DNA from: an uncultured Ruminococcus sp.
GTDB taxonomy: Bacteria > Bacillota > Clostridia > Oscillospirales > Ruminococcaceae
Reading direction: 5' to 3'
NCBI GenBank assembly: GCA_900540005.1
Contig: UQEM01000125.1
Span: 1 to 7,239 of the forward strand
DNA: 7,239 nt
The position numbers and the translations under genes are program-made. Below the pieces are notes generated by a model. It did not search any database. It worked only from the letters and a program-made list of their open reading frames with translations, and was not told the origin of the DNA. Each line of letters begins with the position of its first letter. The first letter of the stretch is position 1. Shown in pieces: positions 5,442-7,239 of this stretch.

Positions 5442-6832
5442 CACATCACCTTATTAAACAAGCCTAACGCACCAAGGAGCAAGAAGAGAAGAAGCACAGG
5501 TGAAACATACTTTATCATAACAACGTAAATACCTTTACGAGCAAATTTTTCGCCGTTTTTTGTTGCTTCATCAATTATTGTTTTAGGCTTTACAATCCAG
5601 CCTACAAGAATACAGGTTCCGATAGCAACTATAGGCATGAGAATGTTATTGCTTACATAGTCCATAATATCAAGCATCTGTCCTTTTTCTCCGTGAGCAG
5701 CATTCGGGAGTGATACTTCAAAGTAGAACTTATTATATCCAAGGCATATAACGATACCGATCACAAGAGCAACTAATGATTCGGTGATAGTTGCCTTTCT
5801 TCTGCTCCAGCCGAATGTATCGATAAGGCTTGCAACAACCGCTTCAAGCACTGACATTGCACTGGTGAGAGCAGCAAGAAGTACCATGATAAAGAATACA
5901 GCACCGATAACGTTACCGATTGCTCCCATTTCAGCAAATACCTTCGGAAGCGATACGAACATGAGTCCGGGGCCTGCATTCATTCCCTCTTTTCCAAAGA
6001 AAACATAAACTGCCGGAATGATCATTACGCCTGCGAGAAAAGCTACGACCGTATCAAAGATCTCAATTCTGTTTACCGATTTTACGAGGTTGCTGTCATC
6101 CTTGAAGTACGAGCCATATGTTACCATAATACCCATGGCAACACTTATACTGTAAAATAGCTGACCCATAGCGTCCATAATCGTAATAAAGAGTGCCTTT
6201 AAAGTAATACCTGAAAAATCAGGAACAAGATAAACTTTGAGTCCGTCAAGACCGGAGTGCTCACCGCTTTTAATAGTAAGTGAGAAAATTGAAATTCCGA
6301 TTACCATTATAAGAAGTATGGGCATAAGAATTTTTGAAAGAGATTCGATACCCTTATTTACACCAAGGAAAATTACAAATGCTGTAGCAGCAAGAAAAAT
6401 AACGTCAAAAATTATAGGTGGAAATGTGTCAGTAATAAATCCCGTAAAATATCCGTCCTGAGCGGCAGCTACACCATTGCCGCTTATAAATGTTACTGTA
6501 TACTTGAGAACCCAACCGCCTATAATACAATAATAAGGCAGTATCATAAACGGAACAAGGCACGCAAATACACCGATCCACTTTGATTTTTTGTGAATAG
6601 CTCCATAAGCTGTGAGCGCGCTTTGCTTGGTCTTTCTTCCTATAGCGGTTTCAGTCACTATCATTGTAAAGCCGAATGTGAGGGCAAGTACAATGTAAAT
6701 GGCAAGGAACAGACCTCCTCCGTCCTTTGCAGCAAGATAAGGGAAACGCCAGATGTTGCCCAGTCCCACCGCACTTCCAGCAGCCGCGAGCACAAAGCCC
6801 AGCGAACTGGAAAATGAGTTTCTTTTTTCCAT
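5441..6832 (-). CDS. Sodium-dependent transporter of the SNF/NSS family (LeuT/MhsT-like)
   Basis: This 463-residue inner-membrane protein probably imports an amino acid with Na+. The NSS signature SAVGLGNIWRFPYLAAKDGG lies at 20-39 in membrane segment 1. Its Asn26 aligns with the LeuT Na1 ligand Asn27, and Arg29 with the extracellular gate Arg30. Tyr100-Tyr101 match the LeuT Tyr107-Tyr108 pair in segment 3. GQLFYSISVAMG (223-234) is the unwound segment 6, and LTSAMSVLE (322-330) in segment 8 carries Thr323-Ser324, matching the Na2 ligands Thr354-Ser355. I count about 11 membrane segments, as in MhsT-type short bacterial members rather than 12-segment LeuT. The ATG has a near-perfect AAAGGAGG ribosome site 5 bases upstream. 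It is the first gene of an operon with azlC and azlD. Family certain; substrate unknown, a hydrophobic or branched-chain amino acid being plausible from context. Confidence 0.95.
   Translation of the reverse strand: MEKRNSFSSSLGFVLAAAGSAVGLGNIWRFPYLAAKDGGGLFLAIYIVLALTFGFTMIVTETAIGRKTKQSALTAYGAIHKKSKWIGVFACLVPFMILPYYCIIGGWVLKYTVTFISGNGVAAAQDGYFTGFITDTFPPIIFDVIFLAATAFVIFLGVNKGIESLSKILMPILLIMVIGISIFSLTIKSGEHSGLDGLKVYLVPDFSGITLKALFITIMDAMGQLFYSISVAMGIMVTYGSYFKDDSNLVKSVNRIEIFDTVVAFLAGVMIIPAVYVFFGKEGMNAGPGLMFVSLPKVFAEMGAIGNVIGAVFFIMVLLAALTSAMSVLEAVVASLIDTFGWSRRKATITESLVALVIGIVICLGYNKFYFEVSLPNAAHGEKGQMLDIMDYVSNNILMPIVAIGTCILVGWIVKPKTIIDEATKNGEKFARKGIYVVMIKYVSPVLLLFLLLGALGLFNKVM
5447..5452 (-). promoter_or_regulatory. 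Ribosome binding site of azlC inside the upstream transporter gene
   Basis: AAGGTG on the minus strand lies within the last codons of the NSS transporter gene, 5 bases before the azlC ATG (5439-5441). It decides the azlC start in favour of this ATG over the GTG directly before it. It is weaker than the sites of azlD and of the transporter, which fits dependence on ribosomes arriving from the upstream gene. Confidence 0.6.
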
Positions 6833-6895
6833 GTTTTCCTCCTTTTGAAGCGTTAGTCCAACTATTTACCGCTCCAAATTAATAATAATGCATTT

Positions 6896-6924
6896 ATTAT
6901 ACCACAAAATTAATAAAATGGCAA
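6896..6924 (-). promoter_or_regulatory. Sigma-A-type promoter of the NSS transporter-azlCD operon
   Basis: Read on the minus strand, the -35 box is TTGCCA (6919-6924), then a 17-base spacer and a perfect TATAAT (6896-6901) preceded by TGG, making an extended -10. Transcription should begin near 6889, giving a leader of about 57 bases before the ATG. No strong leader structure is apparent. Confidence 0.82.
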
Positions 6925-6935
6925 TACAAATATTG
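6922..6935. promoter_or_regulatory. Inverted repeat overlapping the transporter -35 box, possible operator
   Basis: CAATA (6922-6926) and TATTG (6931-6935) form a perfect 5-bp inverted repeat around CAAA. The left arm overlaps the -35 box (6919-6924) of the minus-strand promoter. A dimeric repressor bound here would block RNA polymerase. The site is short and AT-rich, so chance is a real alternative. No regulator gene is in the window. Confidence 0.3.
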
Positions 6936-6975
6936 ATGTTTTTTCAAGATGCCCAAATTTATTTTTATGTTTGCC

Positions 6976-7004
6976 TTGACTTAATACTTCAGAAATGGTA
7001 AAAT
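6976..7004 (+). promoter_or_regulatory. Sigma-A-type promoter of thyX
   Basis: TTGACT (6976-6981), a 17-base spacer and TAAAAT (6999-7004), with TGG before the -10 (extended -10). Transcription should begin near 7011, leaving a leader of about 27 bases with the ribosome site GAGGAGGT (7027-7034). The boxes are identical to those of the PH-protein operon promoter. Confidence 0.78.
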
Positions 7005-7037
7005 AAAAATATATGCAATAAAACACGAGGAGGTACG

Positions 7038-7205
7038 ATGATGATTAAAGTAGATCTCATTGCACATACTCCTGAACCGGAAAAGCTTGTCGCTACTGCT
7101 GCTAAGCTTTGCTATTCCAGCAGCGATATTGATTCTCTCCGCAAGGGACTTACTGAAGATAAAATTGAAAGCTTTATTGATATGCTCGTTTCTATCGGGC
7201 ATGAA
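7038..7205 (+). CDS. thyX: Flavin-dependent thymidylate synthase, N-terminal fragment
   Basis: ThyX makes dTMP from dUMP using methylene-tetrahydrofolate and FAD/NADPH, replacing ThyA in many bacteria. Only 56 genomic codons are present, about a quarter of the usual 220-250 residues. The fragment shows the family start (KVDLIAHTPEPEKLVATAAK, 4-23), then LCYSS (24-28), and IGHE (53-56), which in complete proteins leads into the S-x-x-EH segment. The hallmark RHR-x7-S motif lies beyond the break and is not seen. The start is ATG at 7038 or the adjacent ATG at 7041; the latter is 7 bases from AGGAGG and equally plausible. The reading frame stays open into the adapter sequence, so any longer translation is artificial. 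The gene is cut by the contig edge, with no sign that it is broken in the genome. Confidence 0.9.
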
Positions 7206-7239
7206 CTGTCTCTTATACACATCTCCGAGCCCACGAGAC
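7206..7239. other. Illumina Nextera transposase adapter (contamination)
   Basis: These 34 bases match the Nextera adapter as I know it: the 19-base Tn5 mosaic end beginning CTGTCTCTTATACACATCT, followed by the second-read adapter part CCGAGCCCACGAGAC. It is untrimmed library sequence, not genome. It reads in frame from thyX as LSLIHISEPTR, a well-known artefact tail, and on the other strand creates a false open frame starting MYKRQ at 7220. Confidence 0.97.

Noticed and set aside
6981..7220. 79-codon minus-strand frame starting MYKRQ
   Set aside because: Its first codons come from the reverse complement of the Nextera adapter, and the rest is antisense to thyX and its promoter.
1..7239. CRISPR array, phage genes, toxin-antitoxin or defence system
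   Set aside because: No regularly spaced repeats, nuclease, integrase or toxin motifs were found on either strand; genes are housekeeping, transport or modification types.

Overview
The window looks like the end of a draft-assembly contig from a low-to-moderate GC Firmicute, most likely a Clostridia member of the Ruminococcus/Oscillospiraceae type. This placement is inferred from protein character (ribosomal protein S15, PNPase, ThyX), very strong Shine-Dalgarno sequences (AGGAGG type), textbook sigma-A-like promoters with 17-base spacers, and AT-rich intergenic DNA. It was not tested by any search.

Layout, left to right. Positions 79-1589 hold a two-gene minus-strand operon: a small bacterial PH-domain-like protein, then an FkbM-type methyltransferase, driven from a clear promoter at 1628-1656. 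A divergent promoter at 1741-1769 starts the plus-strand rpsO-pnp unit (ribosomal protein S15 and polynucleotide phosphorylase). The rpsO-pnp gap contains two large RNA hairpins. A strong intrinsic terminator at 4407-4439 lies between pnp and a convergent minus-strand operon. That operon is read from 6832 down to 4444: an SNF/NSS-family sodium-dependent amino acid transporter, azlC and azlD, whose reading frames overlap at both junctions. Its promoter (6896-6924) is divergent from a plus-strand promoter (6976-7004) that drives thyX (flavin-dependent thymidylate synthase), of which only the first 56 codons are present.

The last 34 bases (7206-7239) are not genomic. They match the Illumina Nextera transposase adapter, including the mosaic end, and add an artificial in-frame tail (LSLIHISEPTR) to ThyX.

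How the genes work together: rpsO-pnp is the classic co-transcribed translation/RNA-decay pair. The leader and intergenic RNA structures suggest S15 autocontrol and a processing site ahead of pnp, similar in arrangement to the enterobacterial operon. The transporter operon joins a probable Na+-coupled amino acid importer to a two-subunit AzlCD-type branched-chain amino acid exporter, which suggests control of the intracellular amino acid pool. The PH-domain/FkbM pair has no obvious pathway. I saw no CRISPR array, tRNA, rRNA, transposase, phage gene or defence system, and no clearly new multi-gene system. The most interesting points are the RNA structures around rpsO-pnp, the coupled transporter operon, and the adapter chimera at the right edge.
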